Assembly: GCF_020283565.1 (NCBI RefSeq)
Contig: NC_060059.1
Span: forward strand, 3,479,501-3,543,500
Direction: 5' to 3'
Length of the DNA: 64,000 nucleotides
From: Trifolium pratense
Lineage: Eukaryota > Streptophyta > Magnoliopsida > Fabales > Fabaceae
The translations under genes and the position numbers were made by a program. A model generated the notes under the pieces. It was not told the origin of the DNA. It ran no database searches and was given only the letters and a program-made list of their open reading frames with translations. Below, in pieces: positions 26,007 to 37,037 of this stretch. The stretch's first letter is position 1. Each line of letters starts with the position of its first letter.

Positions 26007-26514
26007 CAAGGTTGTCAGAACCGGACCGGTCATCGAACTGGCGAGCTCACTGGTTCAATGTTCAATTGGTCGGACCGGGTTCAATCGGGGTCGAACCGTT
26101 TTTAATTAAATATATATTTTAATTAATATATAAATAAATATATATGAATAATTGCTCAATATTTCATAATTTCACACATTAAAAAGATAAAATATCACAA
26201 GTCAAAATAAAATAAAATTTATAATTCAAACCAGATGAAAAACAAAAACATTTCATATTCCTACGTCGTCGTTTTGTTTCAGATTTTTTTTAAAAATAAA
26301 TAAATTAAAACGACGTCGTTTTGCCTTATTATTATTTTTTTTTAAATGCAAAACCGGTTGAACCGTCCGGCCGGTTCAACCCGGTTCGACCTCAGTTCAC
26401 GCATTTTTTTGCCGGTCAGTTTCCTATCTGTTTTTTGCTCAAAAACGAACCGTTTTCATGACCGGTTCACGGTCCGACCGGCCGGGCCGGGCCGGTCCGG
26501 TTTTGATAACCTTG
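26007..26514. mobile_element. GC-ended hAT-type MITE, 508 bp
   Basis: The termini CAAGGTTGTCAGAACCGG and CCGGTTTTGATAACCTTG are inverted repeats. CATACAAC before and CATACAAT after match at 7 of 8 bases, which suggests a hAT-type 8-bp duplication. Both arms are packed with CCGGTT and AACCGG words and can fold back on each other around an AT-rich core, so it stands out in local base composition. Confidence 0.75.
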
Positions 26515-27303
26515 CATACAATACAAGCAAAAACCTATTAGCTATATTTGACAGTTTATTAGCTTATGTCTGAGTTTCATCATTGTCAAATGCATAAACA
26601 ATCCCTGTGCTAGTCAAAGTAAATCCAAATGACACCAGATTTCAGCAACATTAGAGTATCTGATAAATATGAGCATAAAATTGGAAAGATGTTGCATTAA
26701 GAATGGTTTAGTGCTCAGAGATAACTGGTATATAGTTTGGATAATCTGCTATAAAACTATCAATTCGGAGTCGCTTGTTGAGTCACTAATGTAGGCCACA
26801 TGACCAAAAGAAATGATGTAATAAATGGTAACTGGTAATTGATTTAAATGGAAGGATTTGATAGAAGCGAAGATGGAATGCTAAGGAAGAGGGAGGCTTC
26901 ATTCTGCAAACTTGAGAAGGAAGAAGAATTTTAATGTGAGGTCAATTAAGTGTCAAGAAATGACATTTAGCAGTGTATAAAGTATGTGTTTCTTCCTGAT
27001 TTGAGATAAAGAATCTAAAATGATCCAAAAAATATGAAAGTGGAAGATAATGTTAAGCATTTCAATAGTGCAGAGGGAGCATTGTGAAATAGTTGAGGAA
27101 GTTGAAGGATAGATAGTTGAGTAAAGTAGGCGTGTATATTTCTTACTAAAGCCCACATCGGCTACATCCTAAATCAAAGTAGAATGTTGAAGCTATAAAA
27201 TAAAACGGGATTCTATGCATATAAATCACGGAGTCGTGTGATAAGTACATAGCGAACTATTCTTTCGCCTTTTACTAAAGAACTAGATAACATGCACCTA
27301 ACA
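26515..27303. other. Spacer between hAT-type MITE and sugar transporter
   Basis: No gene is visible. AAGCCCACATCGGC near 27150 resembles the start of the LTR family seen at 3420 and 50040, but nothing more can be built on it. Confidence 0.3.
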
Positions 27304-29142
27304 CTACACTTCTTCCTTGGCATCATCATCTTTCACAAATTTACCCCAATAAGGATGTTTCTCCCACACAGTTGACATTTCTTCAATTGGAACTCCCTTG
27401 GTCTCCGGTAGAAACTTGTAAATAAATGTGTTCATCACAATAACAAAAAATGCAAAGAAGATAAACAATCCAAACTTCATGTGACAAAGCATTGTTGTAA
27501 AAATTTGAGCAATGACAAAGGTGCATATCATGTTAACGGAGACATTAATACTCTGAGCAGCCGAACGAACTTCGAGCGGAAATATCTCACTAGGCACCAA
27601 CCATCCGAGAGGACCCCAAGACCACGCAAATCCCATTACGTACACACAAATGCACAACACAACAACAATGGCATACCATTTTGGCAATATACCCGGGTCA
27701 CCGTCAACTCCAAACTTGAGAGCAATAGCTATAGCTACAACAATCTGCAAACAAAATTTAAATTAGAAACAAATCAACTTTAAAATTGAACTAATATTAT
27801 ATAATTTATAATTTAGTTAAATAAAGTTTATCTAATAAACCTGGCAAATAAACATCTGAATACCGCCTTCTAAAAATAGAGTTCGTCGTCCAAATTTATC
27901 AACGGTAGCAATTGAAACGAAAGTGGCCAGCATGTTACATCCTCCGGTAATCAATGCTGACATGAGAGAAGCAGTGCCACTAAAACCAATAGTTTTGAAC
28001 AAAACCGGAGCATAAAATGTAATCACATTCATGCCGGTGAGTTGTTGGAAGAACGGAATAGCTATTGCCATTGTAAGTTGAGGTCTATATTTTCTATTCA
28101 ACAAAGACATCCAAGGATGTTTAACTGATTTTGAAATATCACTAGCCAAAACCAAATCTTGAAACTCCTCGTCAACATCCGTGGTACCGCGAATTTTAAT
28201 CAATTCTTCTTTGGCTTTGTCGTTTTGACCGCGTTCAATCAAGGAATTTGGTGAGTCGGGGAGGAAGATAGCACCTATGATGATCATTATCGCGGGGACG
28301 GAAGCAAAACCCAAACTATAGCGCCATCCTTCTCCGTTTTTCATTTTGTCGAAGAAGTAATTGAGGATATTAGCCACAAATATGCCTATGGTTATTGCTA
28401 ATTGGAACATATTATTAAGAGCTCCTCTGTACTTGTAGGGAGCAACCTCGGATACATAGATTGGCACACTCTATTAAACAAACAAAAAAATGTAACATTA
28501 GTTTTAACCTAAGTATAATTAAATTGAAGCATCAAACTAATAAATACATAATTAAATTTTATAAATATGAGATCTAATTACATTACATAAATTAATTTAC
28601 CTGATTAGCACATCCAATTCCGAATCCAAGTAACATACGACCAACAATGAGCATCCAAACTTCTTGAGCAAAACCATTCAAAGCAGCACCGGCAAGAAAA
28701 AGTACACCTCCGGTAATCATAGTCAGACGCCTTCCAAACAATCGAGTAATAATAGACGCCGCAAGAGATGCTACAAGAGCGGCCAGATACAACGAGGAGG
28801 TGAATAATGTTAATGTTTGGCTATCGAATTTGCAGTACTGGTTGTCGGATGGTTTTATATTAGCCTCCTTTTCGTAGACATTTGGAAAGAATTTCTTTAG
28901 AAACGGATCCATAGATGTAACTCCACCTACACAAAGTACATATATAATGTTACACAACATCAACATAGACATAACTATCGAGCAGAAACATGCGAATGCA
29001 CGAGTATTTTACCTGAAATACCAAGATCATAACCAAAAATTAAACCACCAAAAGCAGCAGTAAGACAAGTGATGAAGACTCTAAAAGTGAGCTTTCCGGG
29101 ATAATTTTTCCCAGAGCCATTGTTGATGATAGCACCTGGCAT
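27304..29142 (-). CDS. STP-type monosaccharide/H+ symporter
   Basis: Four exons, 29142-29013, 28926-28601, 28470-27841 and 27744-27304, join in phase to 508 residues, the usual STP length. Family marks: [20 protein letters not shown] after the first membrane segment, GRR in RLFGRRL and KFGRRT loops, [30 protein letters not shown] after segment 6, [17 protein letters not shown] in segment 7, [18 protein letters not shown] and the C-terminal PETKG. About twelve membrane segments are expected, so it is a plasma-membrane hexose uptake carrier of the major facilitator superfamily. The exon layout is the standard STP one. I cannot say which STP subfamily member it is. The tail ends in acidic KDDDAKEEV. 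Confidence 0.95.
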
Positions 29143-29280
29143 TGTGTCTCCTAAGAAAATATGTGAACTTTAACTAAGAAAATATGTGAAATGTGAAATT
29201 TAACTAAGAAAATATGTGAAATTTAATCCAGTAGAATATGGCTATATATATAAATTGGTTTGATTATGATATACACGAAT
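29143..29280 (-). promoter_or_regulatory. Leader and TATA box of the STP gene
   Basis: On the minus strand AACCAAT (29254-29260) precedes TATATATA (29243-29252), about 100 bp before the ATG. Between them and the ATG the motif TTAACTAAGAAAATATGTGAA occurs twice (29168-29226), a short tandem duplication in the probable leader. Confidence 0.5.
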
Positions 29281-29284
29281 ATTG

Positions 29285-29329
29285 GATTCTGTTATTTGTT
29301 TTTTTTTTTTGACAAAGATTGTGTTATTT
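29285..29329 (-). repeat. Poly(A) micro-insertion, 12/13-bp duplication
   Basis: GATTCTGTTATTT at 29285-29297 and GATTGTGTTATTT at 29317-29329 flank 19 nt. Read on the minus strand these are TTTGTC, a run of A, and a final C. Confidence 0.65.
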
Positions 29330-29593
29330 TTTAAAAGTATTGGATTTGTACAATAGGATCAATCATACGGAATGGATGAGTTTGATTTTGGATATATTCA
29401 ATTAAAAAAAATTTACATAACAAACTCAGCCTCTAACGATAACTACCCATGGACTGACACATCACATGATGCAATCCGATTAATTAGGTCATTGCATATT
29501 AATTTGAACTCAACCAAGTCTCAAATATGCTCATCTTTTTTACGGAAAACAAGGATTTAAAAAAAATTTTAAAAAAATCAATGAAAACAAAAT

Positions 29594-29640
29594 AATAATG
29601 AATCAATATTTTTTTTTTTGACGAAATAATGAATCAATAT
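29594..29640 (-). repeat. Poly(A) micro-insertion with 16-bp duplication
   Basis: AATAATGAATCAATAT occurs at 29594-29609 and 29625-29640. The 15 nt between, on the minus strand, are TCGTCAAAAAAAAAA. Confidence 0.75.
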
Positions 29641-29704
29641 ATATATAACCAAATATAATCAACAAATCTTATAAAAAAAAAAAAAATCAACAAAAGAAAT
29701 ATAT

Positions 29705-29747
29705 AACCAACCAAGCATTCCGTCAAAAAAAAAACCAACCAAGCATT
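29705..29747 (+). repeat. Poly(A) micro-insertion with 15-bp duplication
   Basis: AACCAACCAAGCATT occurs at 29705-29719 and 29733-29747, separated by the 13 nt CCGTCAAAAAAAA. The exact right end is ambiguous because both parts contain A. Confidence 0.75.
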
Positions 29748-29827
29748 GTCACGGGTTCAAACTTGATTAATTAATAATTAATAACTATAATTTAATATAT
29801 ACAAATATATTAAAAAGTTATATATTG

Positions 29828-29974
29828 TTGTCCCATAAGTCCTAACTCAACCGGAAAAAAAATTCCGAAATTGTTAGGCCGAATGTTGTGATCCGGGTTC
29901 GAATCCGGGATCCCACAATTATATGAGTTTATTTTCAGTGGATTTATCACTTCATCTAAGACAAAAAAAATAAA
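29828..29974 (+). mobile_element. SINE, second family, with 9-bp duplication
   Basis: TATATATTG at 29819-29827 and 29975-29983 flank the insert. Inside are CCTAACTCAACCGG (A-box-like), GGGTTCGAATCCGGGAT (B-box) and an A-rich tail after CTAAGAC. Confidence 0.65.
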
Positions 29975-30018
29975 TATATATTGCTTTCTAAAAAAAAAGA
30001 ACAATTATATTGTACTTA

Positions 30019-30271
30019 TGGCTCGTTTGAAATTGTTTATTTTGAGCTTATGAAAAATAACTTATGCAAATAAATATGTTTTTATGTATTATTATTAGTT
30101 TGTCAAAGTAATTTATGAAAAAATAGCTTATAAAAATACAGTTTTCGTTAGTAAGAACTTATAAATTAACATCCTTCAAAAAAAAAAAACTTATAAATTA
30201 ACATAAAAACTTATTTATTTGTATAAGCTATTTTGCATAAGCTCAAAAACAAGCTATTTCAAATGGACCCT
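30019..30271. mobile_element. hAT-like MITE
   Basis: The left end GGCTCGTTTGAAATTG with TTTTGAGCTTATG is matched inversely by CATAAGCTCAAAAAC with GCTATTTCAAATGGACC at the right. This is the AT-rich GAGCTTATGCAAATA family common in legumes. A poly(A) micro-insertion sits inside it at 30156-30204. The target duplication is not clear. Confidence 0.65.
30156..30204 (+). repeat. Poly(A) micro-insertion with 17-bp duplication, nested in MITE
   Basis: AACTTATAAATTAACAT occurs at 30156-30172 and 30188-30204, separated by CCTTC and ten A. It interrupts the MITE at 30019-30271 and so is younger than it. Confidence 0.75.
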
Positions 30272-30724
30272 TAGTAAATGCGTCTAAATTCAAAAATGAA
30301 TAGCGAATTATTCCTTCGCCTTTTACTAAAGAATACCGTGTACGTGTCATTTAAAGCGGCATACGCTAATTTTTGAAAGAGTTTGTCTTTTAGAGGAACT
30401 CTGCAAATATAGTTTAAATTTTTTTATTTTAGTTTAAATTTTTTTAACCACTTACTTTATGTGATGTAGTGCCAAAGTTTAAAAAAATGACTGTATAAAA
30501 TACTCCAAGTCGTTAACAACTTGCATTTTGTTGGTTAATAATTGTTTATTATTTAATATTAGTAAAAAGTTATATGTATAAGTGATATTTATCCAAATCT
30601 AAATATCAAATACGGAGAGATCCATTATGATGTTATTAAGGGTCATCACATAGAATATAAGTCATATCATTTTATGATTTGCTGCAATAGATTTGCACAC
30701 TATTCTCACACTGTTTTGAATCGT
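30272..30724. other. Spacer, nothing assigned
   Basis: AT-rich sequence. The words GCGAATTATTCCTTCGCCTTTTACTAAAGAA near 30303 resemble 27252-27282 (GCGAACTATTCTTTCGCC), so a small dispersed repeat is shared with the STP downstream flank. No gene is visible. Confidence 0.35.
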
Positions 30725-30858
30725 GACCGTCTAATCTGATTTGAGGGATCAGTTTTGACATCAAGTGGTTTCAGCTCATCTGATCGCAATTATAGGAAAT
30801 CAAACTGATTTTCTCCATACCAAATCAATCACCGGAACAACTAACCATTGATCCATTT
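30725..30858 (-). mobile_element. Decayed SINE of the 4481-4626 family
   Basis: On the minus strand GGATCAATGGTTAGTTGTTC corresponds to the SINE start, and GGTGATTGATTTGGTATGGA to the following segment. The far part, AGCTGAAACCACTTGATGTC, also matches the 4481-4626 copy. The B-box is mutated and no duplication is left. Confidence 0.5.
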
Positions 30859-30864
30859 TTAATA

Positions 30865-31115
30865 CTCTCTCCGTCCCAAAATATAAAGATTATTTGACCA
30901 CTGCATGCACACCAATACTTAATTTTGATTACAAATACTTTTAATTGTATATTAGCAAAAATTATATAAATTTGATATTTTGAAAATACTCGTCAAAACA
31001 AATCAAACAATATCTTATATGATAATATTTACATTTATATATTTTTAGAAAAATACGGTCAAAACAAGATATAAGAATAATGCATTTAGGTCTTGTAAAA
31101 ATGTGACGGAGGGAG
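30865..31115. mobile_element. Stowaway-type MITE, 251 bp
   Basis: The ends CTCTCTCCGTCCC and TGACGGAGGGAG are inverted and flanked by TA (30863-30864 and 31116-31117), as in Stowaway (Tc1/mariner) MITEs. The interior is AT-rich. Confidence 0.8.
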
Positions 31116-31787
31116 TATTTTTAAAGCTGATTATCCATATTCCAAAATGGAGATGATGCTGATCCAACCGATACAACATGAATAGGGTGCAGGGTACACT
31201 ATACAACAGACAATAACCGCAGGACCAACTGCAACCGTGCGATTTCAATCCATGACATCAAACTCATCTTCATCATTCATATTGAACAGTAATGACGTTA
31301 CGAAATTAATTCAACGTCTTCGTTCCCAATCTCATCGAATCTCGAAACCCTAATCAGCTCCTTCACTTGCCTTCTTCATCCACTTTCTCTTCATCTCCAT
31401 CTCCATCTCATTCCACTTCTGGTAACATCACTTCCCATCTTTAGATCTGTATAATTACTTCTTCCACCTTTTGTTTCCCAATATTGTTTTCGATTTCATA
31501 TTTCATTCATACGCTGCGCGAATCCCTTTTCTAATTTCAATCTATGTATATTCCTGATTCATACCTAGGGTTTCTATTCTGCAATTTTATTTTAAATTGA
31601 AGTTGAAACTCTCCAGGTTTTTAGATTACTGAAATCATTTCCCTGCAATATTTTTCGCTATGATAATAATGGTCAAGACTAATAATAACTGATAGTTTTT
31701 TATTAGCATATGATTATTGCTGTTAGGTTTTCATTTAATTTAATTTAATTTTGTTTAACCTTTTTAAAAGCTGAATAGATGAGTAAC

Positions 31788-31832
31788 AACAACTATTGTA
31801 TGTTTTTTTTTGACAAAAACAACTATTGTATG
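31788..31832 (-). repeat. Poly(A) micro-insertion with 15-bp duplication
   Basis: AACAACTATTGTATG occurs at 31788-31802 and 31818-31832. The insert read on the minus strand is TTTGTC plus nine A, the same start as in the copy at 29285. It lies in the probable PTEN2 leader intron. Confidence 0.75.
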
Positions 31833-31950
31833 TTAGTTAGGATAGTATTGGTTTAACATTTTAAGGGTTTACTCTATTCTCCTCTAGGTAGATGAAAGAC
31901 GTGACTGTACATTGTCTGCTTATAATGAAAGGCACGGCCGCACGGCATAG

Positions 31951-32245
31951 TGCATGTTTGGTTTTGCAATGACAAAAATTGATTTTGTAAAATTGGTTTT
32001 ACTTAAAAGTGAGTTGAATGTAAAAGTGATTTATGTTTGGATACATTTATGTAAAAGTGAGTTGAATAATAAGTTTCAGTGTAAAAATCATGTTTAGACT
32101 CAAAAGCTACAAATCCTAACTTCAAGTTAGAATCACTTATGGAGGCAAAATCTATTATACTCGAGAGCAAACAAACATGTCAAAATCAATTTTATACTCG
32201 AGAACAAACATGTCTGAATGCTCCAAACGTGAAACCAAACATAGG
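31951..32245. mobile_element. MITE in PTEN2 leader intron (TGTTTGGTT family)
   Basis: The left end TGCATGTTTGGTTTTGCA and the right end CGTGAAACCAAACATAGG are inverted copies. The interior holds AAAAGTGA..TGAAT repeats typical of the family. The ends are approximate. Confidence 0.6.
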
Positions 32246-32562
32246 CATGGTAAAATTATATAAGAAGCTGCATAATAAGAGACGATGTAATCACAATCAC
32301 AAATGTAAATATGAGTAGTATAGAGACATATCTTCTTTCTTCCATCAAGGATATTGTTAGTATCTTTTAGTTGAGTTTGTTGGAGTGATCAAATGAGTTT
32401 GTGAAATGTAAAAAGTAACATTATTTGAATTTTTCACCAAGTTTTCTTACTAATGTTATGTTATGTCTGTATTTGTAGCCTCAACCGAAAGACACTGTTT
32501 GGCCAGAGCCACCTAATGATAGAATTTCCAACTTCTGCATAAGTTTGATTCTCTTAAATAGA

Positions 32563-35500
32563 ATGGATCCAGCGCCCGGTGATGCGTCAAATCCACCTCC
32601 TCTGAAAATACCATCTACGGCACCTCTTGCTAAAGAGGATGATGGCCAAGATTCTGCTGCTGTAGCCTCTGGACAAGATAATACTGCCCGTGAAGCACCA
32701 TCTAGGCTATCTCCTACCGGCATATCTTCGTGGGCCAAAAATTTAAATATTTCTAAGTCATTTTCTGGTAACCAAGATGACTCTTCAAGTGAAAATGTTG
32801 CAAAATCAACGTTTGCACGGTTTACAAGTAATCTGGGATTGCGGTTGTCTCCAAAATCTCCTGTGGTAGATGACAATTCCAATGAACCGGCAGCACAATC
32901 TAATTTGTTTGGAAGTATCACAAAAGGTCTTGTAGACTCTTCGAAGAATGCGGTGAAAGCTGTGCAGGTCAAAGCGCGGCACGTTGTTTCTCAAAACAAA
33001 CGCAGATACCAGGTGTTGTTATTGTTCAAATGGTTGTGTTTTAGTTTTGGTTAGCTGATAGTGTCTTGCTCTTATACATCCGAACAATTTATTGCTTCTT
33101 CTATTGGATTTTTGCTCTAATGCCTGGTTCTCAGTTGCTTTCCCTTTTTGTACAATAGTTTAAATTTATTGCTTCTTCTATTGGATGATCTAATTAAGCT
33201 TTGTTTTTTTCACCTGGCTCCCTAGATCATCCAATCTTATAGCTGGCAATGAATTTATAAAGCCCTGACTTTTGTACAGTATACATTTGCTTACTTCCTT
33301 TTAGTATTAAAAATGCCACACAAGATTTGGTGTTCTGTTTGATGAACATTCTATTTGCATCACTTGAGAAAAGCTCGTAGAAATTTAGGACATAATTATT
33401 GTCCTGACTTGTGAATTGTGATAGATTGAGTTTGTTTTTCATATTTCTTTGTTTCACACCATGTGTCATGTTCTCCCCCCTTAGAAATTTTTGACTAACA
33501 TGTGCTATTGTCCATTTCTATTACCTCTTTTTTTCAGGAGGGAGGTTTTGATTTAGATATGACATATATCACAGAAAACATTATTGCAATGGGGTTCCCT
33601 GCTGGTGACATGAGCTCTGGGTTTTTTGGTTATGTTGAAGTGAGTTAGTAGATTTTCAAAGCACTATTTCTTGCTGGTTGTTTACTTACATCTTAAAGAT
33701 AAGTGTTCTGACTTTTTAGTTTCTGTATATGCAATGCAGGGATTTTACAGAAATCACATGGAAGAAGTGATCAAGTTTTTTGAGACTCACCACAAGGTAG
33801 ATAGGCATGCCCTGACATGTGACGTTACACGTTATTCTGCCTGTGTCTTTTTATGTAATTTATTTAAAGTCAAAATCAATGTGGTATTGTACAGAATGCT
33901 GTTTTATTTCATTAGGGTGTCTATAACAATTTTTTTTGAAATTACTCTCAACACTTGCAAGTGAATTCTGTCTATGGCCATACAATCTCCCCCTTTGCTT
34001 GGCTTACTCTGCCACAGCTTAAATCAAAAGGAAACGTTGATATGAAAATCAAAAGGAAATGATGAATTGCTGAACAAGTTTCCTTGAGCTATTTTCATTT
34101 CCTTACTTTGGTAGTTAAAAAAATTCAAAACTTAACATAAAACAAATGAAAAATTAAGACATTATTTTGAGTCTTGTGATAACAATAAACATCACATATA
34201 AAAGAAATTTATACACATTATGTGAAAAGACAAGTATAACATAAAATACTTTAATGTATACATATAAGCTTTATTATAGCACACTGCTCGGGGGCGGGGT
34301 ATGATCCGGGTCCCCAAACCATCCTCGGGGGGATTTCTCCCGAGTCCCTGCAGGAACCCAAATGGGGCAGTCCCCAGGGGGATCCCTACTTACTGATACA
34401 AATTGACATCCTTAATTTTGTGTAATCTGAGCACCTGATTCATATTTTTGTTACCCTGCTACTGTGCTTGCATATTTTGTAGTTTGATGCAGGGTTGAAT
34501 TTTATGGGAGGAATCTTACATGGTGTTTTTTTTCCCTACAAGGCCTTAAACTTTGAAACTTGACGAGTCTTTGCCATTCCCATTTTCACATCAAAATTTG
34601 CATTTGACTTGTTTTTTGATATGCAGGATAAATACAAAGTATATAATCTTTGTTTGGAGCGCCTGTATGATGCATCATTGTTCGAGGGGAAGGTGATTTC
34701 TGATTTCCATAAGTCTTGGATAGGAAAAATGTGTTAGAACCGTTTAACCCTGTTGTAAATTTATTTTTAACAACTTTTAAGAATCATTGATGTAAATTTC
34801 CTTTTTAATAAAATTGATATATTACTTGAGTTTTAAATTTTAATTTAATAAATCTTATTCAGATAATGTATTCTTAAATTAACTATTATTCAATATTCAC
34901 ACGATCTGTCGGTAGTCTTGTTCAAGATGCTAGACAACCTATATAATGTCAAATTTCTGTTTCACATGAATTTTAAGTTTTTTATTCTGTGTTATATTTC
35001 AATCGAAATTTGTTTGAGCAGCTTATTGCATCTGAACTATGAAATCCCTTCTTCAGGTTGCTAGCTTCCCATTTGATGACCATAATTGCCCACCGCTTCA
35101 ATTGGTTATATCATTTTGTCAAAGTGCTTACTCATGGTTGAAACAAGACATTGAGAATGTGGTAGTTGTCCACTGTAAGGCTGGGATGGCCAGGACAGGG
35201 TTGATGATTTCTAGTCTCCTACTATTCTTAAAGGTTAATAGTTTCTAAGTATTTTCTTGAAAATATGATGTGTGTGCTTGATAATTTTCATCCGTCTTGT
35301 TGTGTTGCTCAGTTTTTTTTTAATTTTTTTTTGATTAAATGTACTGCAGTTCTTCCCGACCGCTGAGGAGTCCATGGATTACTATAATCAGAAAAGATGT
35401 GTTGATGGAAAAGGACTTGTTCTGCCTAGTCAGATTGTAAGTTCAGTTTTGTAATGTGTTATTAGTGCAAAATTGGATTATGGCATTATTACTCACGTAC

Positions 35501-37037
35501 GATCTTATTGTCATATGTTTTACTATTTTCTTTCTATAGAGGTATGTCAAGTATTTTGAACGGGTCTTGACTTACTTTAATGGCGAATGCCCACCTCCCC
35601 GCAGGTATGTACCACTGAAAACATTACTTTGATGTATATCTGTTTTCATGTGCTGACATCATATTGTGTGCAGGTGCATGCTTAGGGGATTCCGGCTTCA
35701 CAGATGTCCTTATTGGATCAGGCCATCTATAACCATCTCAGATCATAGTGGTGTGCCTTAAATTCTTGTACTAAATATTGCCCTTCTGTTTATAGTCCAT
35801 GTCCTCCTGTTTATACTCAATTATTAGCAGTGATAAATTGATACATATTTTGAAAGGGCAGAGTGTGAGATGAGAGATTGCTCAGTTTGCCAATGACTGT
35901 TTTCTAATGTGTAGGTGTGTTGTTCTCAACCAAAAAGCATCCAAGAACCAAGGATCTTTTGGTGCGTCTCATTAATAATATGATTTCAGTTTATCAAAAT
36001 ATTGATTGAATTGTCGTGCCAAAGCTGTGCCTTTTTTCTCTCTCTTCATTTTCAAGTGTGGGAATTTCTCTGAGATATGGTCTCTCATTATTTGCAGCCA
36101 GAAGATTTTTGGTTTACTGCACCAAAAAAGGGAGTGATGGTCTTTGCTTTGCCTGGAGAGCCTGGTCTCACAGAGTTGGCTGGGGACTTCAAAATCCATT
36201 TTCATGATCGCCAAGGAGATTTTTACTGGTAATTAGTTTTCTTCATCAATGTTCAATTGCCTTTGCTGCCTATCTCATGTTGAACTGAAATATCTTTCTC
36301 TTTTAGTTGGTTGAACACAACCATGACAGAAAACAGAAAAGTTTTGAACACCGGTGATCTTGATGGCTTTGACAAGGTAAGCTATTGTAAGGCCTAGCTG
36401 CCTCCCGTTAACTCTACTAATATAAATTCCATTTTTATCATCCAAAATAATCAGGGCCTTGTAGTTAAATGCATTTTTCATTGGAATGGTATTCTTGCAG
36501 AGAAAATTGCCTTCTCCAGGATTCCAGGTTGAGGTTGTGCTGGTGGATCATAATGGTAATGTTGTAGCTTCCAAACCTGAAATTACAAAGAAATCTGATG
36601 AGAGTTCAAGTACCAATCCCGCCCCAGTTGAGGCGAGCAACCCCACACCAAATGCAAACAAAGAATCATCAGGGGATGGAGATCAGGACAAGGACGACGT
36701 ATTTTCAGATGGTGAGGCAGAGCATCCTGCTTCTTCAAGAAGCAAGCAAACAAAGGCACCTTCTGAATCAGTTGAAACAGTTGCAAGTGCCACCAAAGAA
36801 TCTGAGGCAAACAAAATTTCAAATCAAATCACAAATATAACACATGCAACAGAACAAGTTTCTTTGGGTAGTAAGATCTCTACACCAAGTCAAAGTACTG
36901 GTGAGCCAAAAAGTGATGTTGGTGGAAGAACAGTGTCCAGTCTCGACGGACCTAGCTCAGAAAGTGAGTTTAAGGCCATGGCTGCAGATGCTTCTGTTTT
37001 TACGTTCGGAGATGATGAAGACTATGAAAGTGATTGA
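32563..37037 (+). CDS. PTEN2: PTEN2-type phosphatase (PTEN2A/2B homologue)
   Basis: Twelve coding exons join in phase: 32563-33012, 33538-33639, 33740-33796, 34627-34692, 35057-35233, 35350-35436, 35540-35604, 35674-35750, 35915-35961, 36098-36228, 36307-36376 and 36501-37037. They give 621 residues, within the 610-630 range of Arabidopsis PTEN2A/B. A plant-specific N-terminal region precedes the phosphatase domain. Its P-loop is HCKAGMARTG; animal PTEN has a Lys where this protein has Met. A C2 domain follows (CMLRGFRLHRCPYWIRPSITI to EVVLVDHN), then an acidic, serine-rich tail ending FTFGDDEDYESD. By family it removes phosphate from 3-phosphoinositides and binds phosphatidic acid. The first ATG in frame is at 32563. 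Intron 3 contains an unusual GC-rich block. Confidence 0.96.
34276..34395. repeat. GC-rich self-complementary block in PTEN2 intron 3
   Basis: About 120 bp of sequence rich in CGGGG, CCCCGAG and GGGGGATCC stands in an otherwise strongly AT-rich intron. GATCCGGGTCCCC, TCCTCGGGGGGA and CAGTCCCCAGGGGGATCCC can pair among themselves. It looks like a fragment of a GC-rich repeat, but I found no ends or duplication. Confidence 0.5.

Larger units (their letters stand above)
31290..32562 (+). promoter_or_regulatory. Probable PTEN2 5' leader, leader intron and uORF
   Basis: AAACCCTAA (telo-box) at 31345-31353 sits in a CT-rich leader. A donor near 31421 (TCTGGTAACA) and an acceptor at 32477-32478 (ATTTGTAG) would remove a leader intron of about 1 kb. 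The remaining leader has one short upstream ORF at 32516-32542 (MIEFPTSA). The first ATG of the main frame is at 32563. The splice sites are inferred, not proven. Confidence 0.5.

Noticed and set aside
32545..32562. An earlier start for PTEN2
   Set aside because: The frame opens with TTG there. The first ATG is 32563 and fits the homologous proteins.
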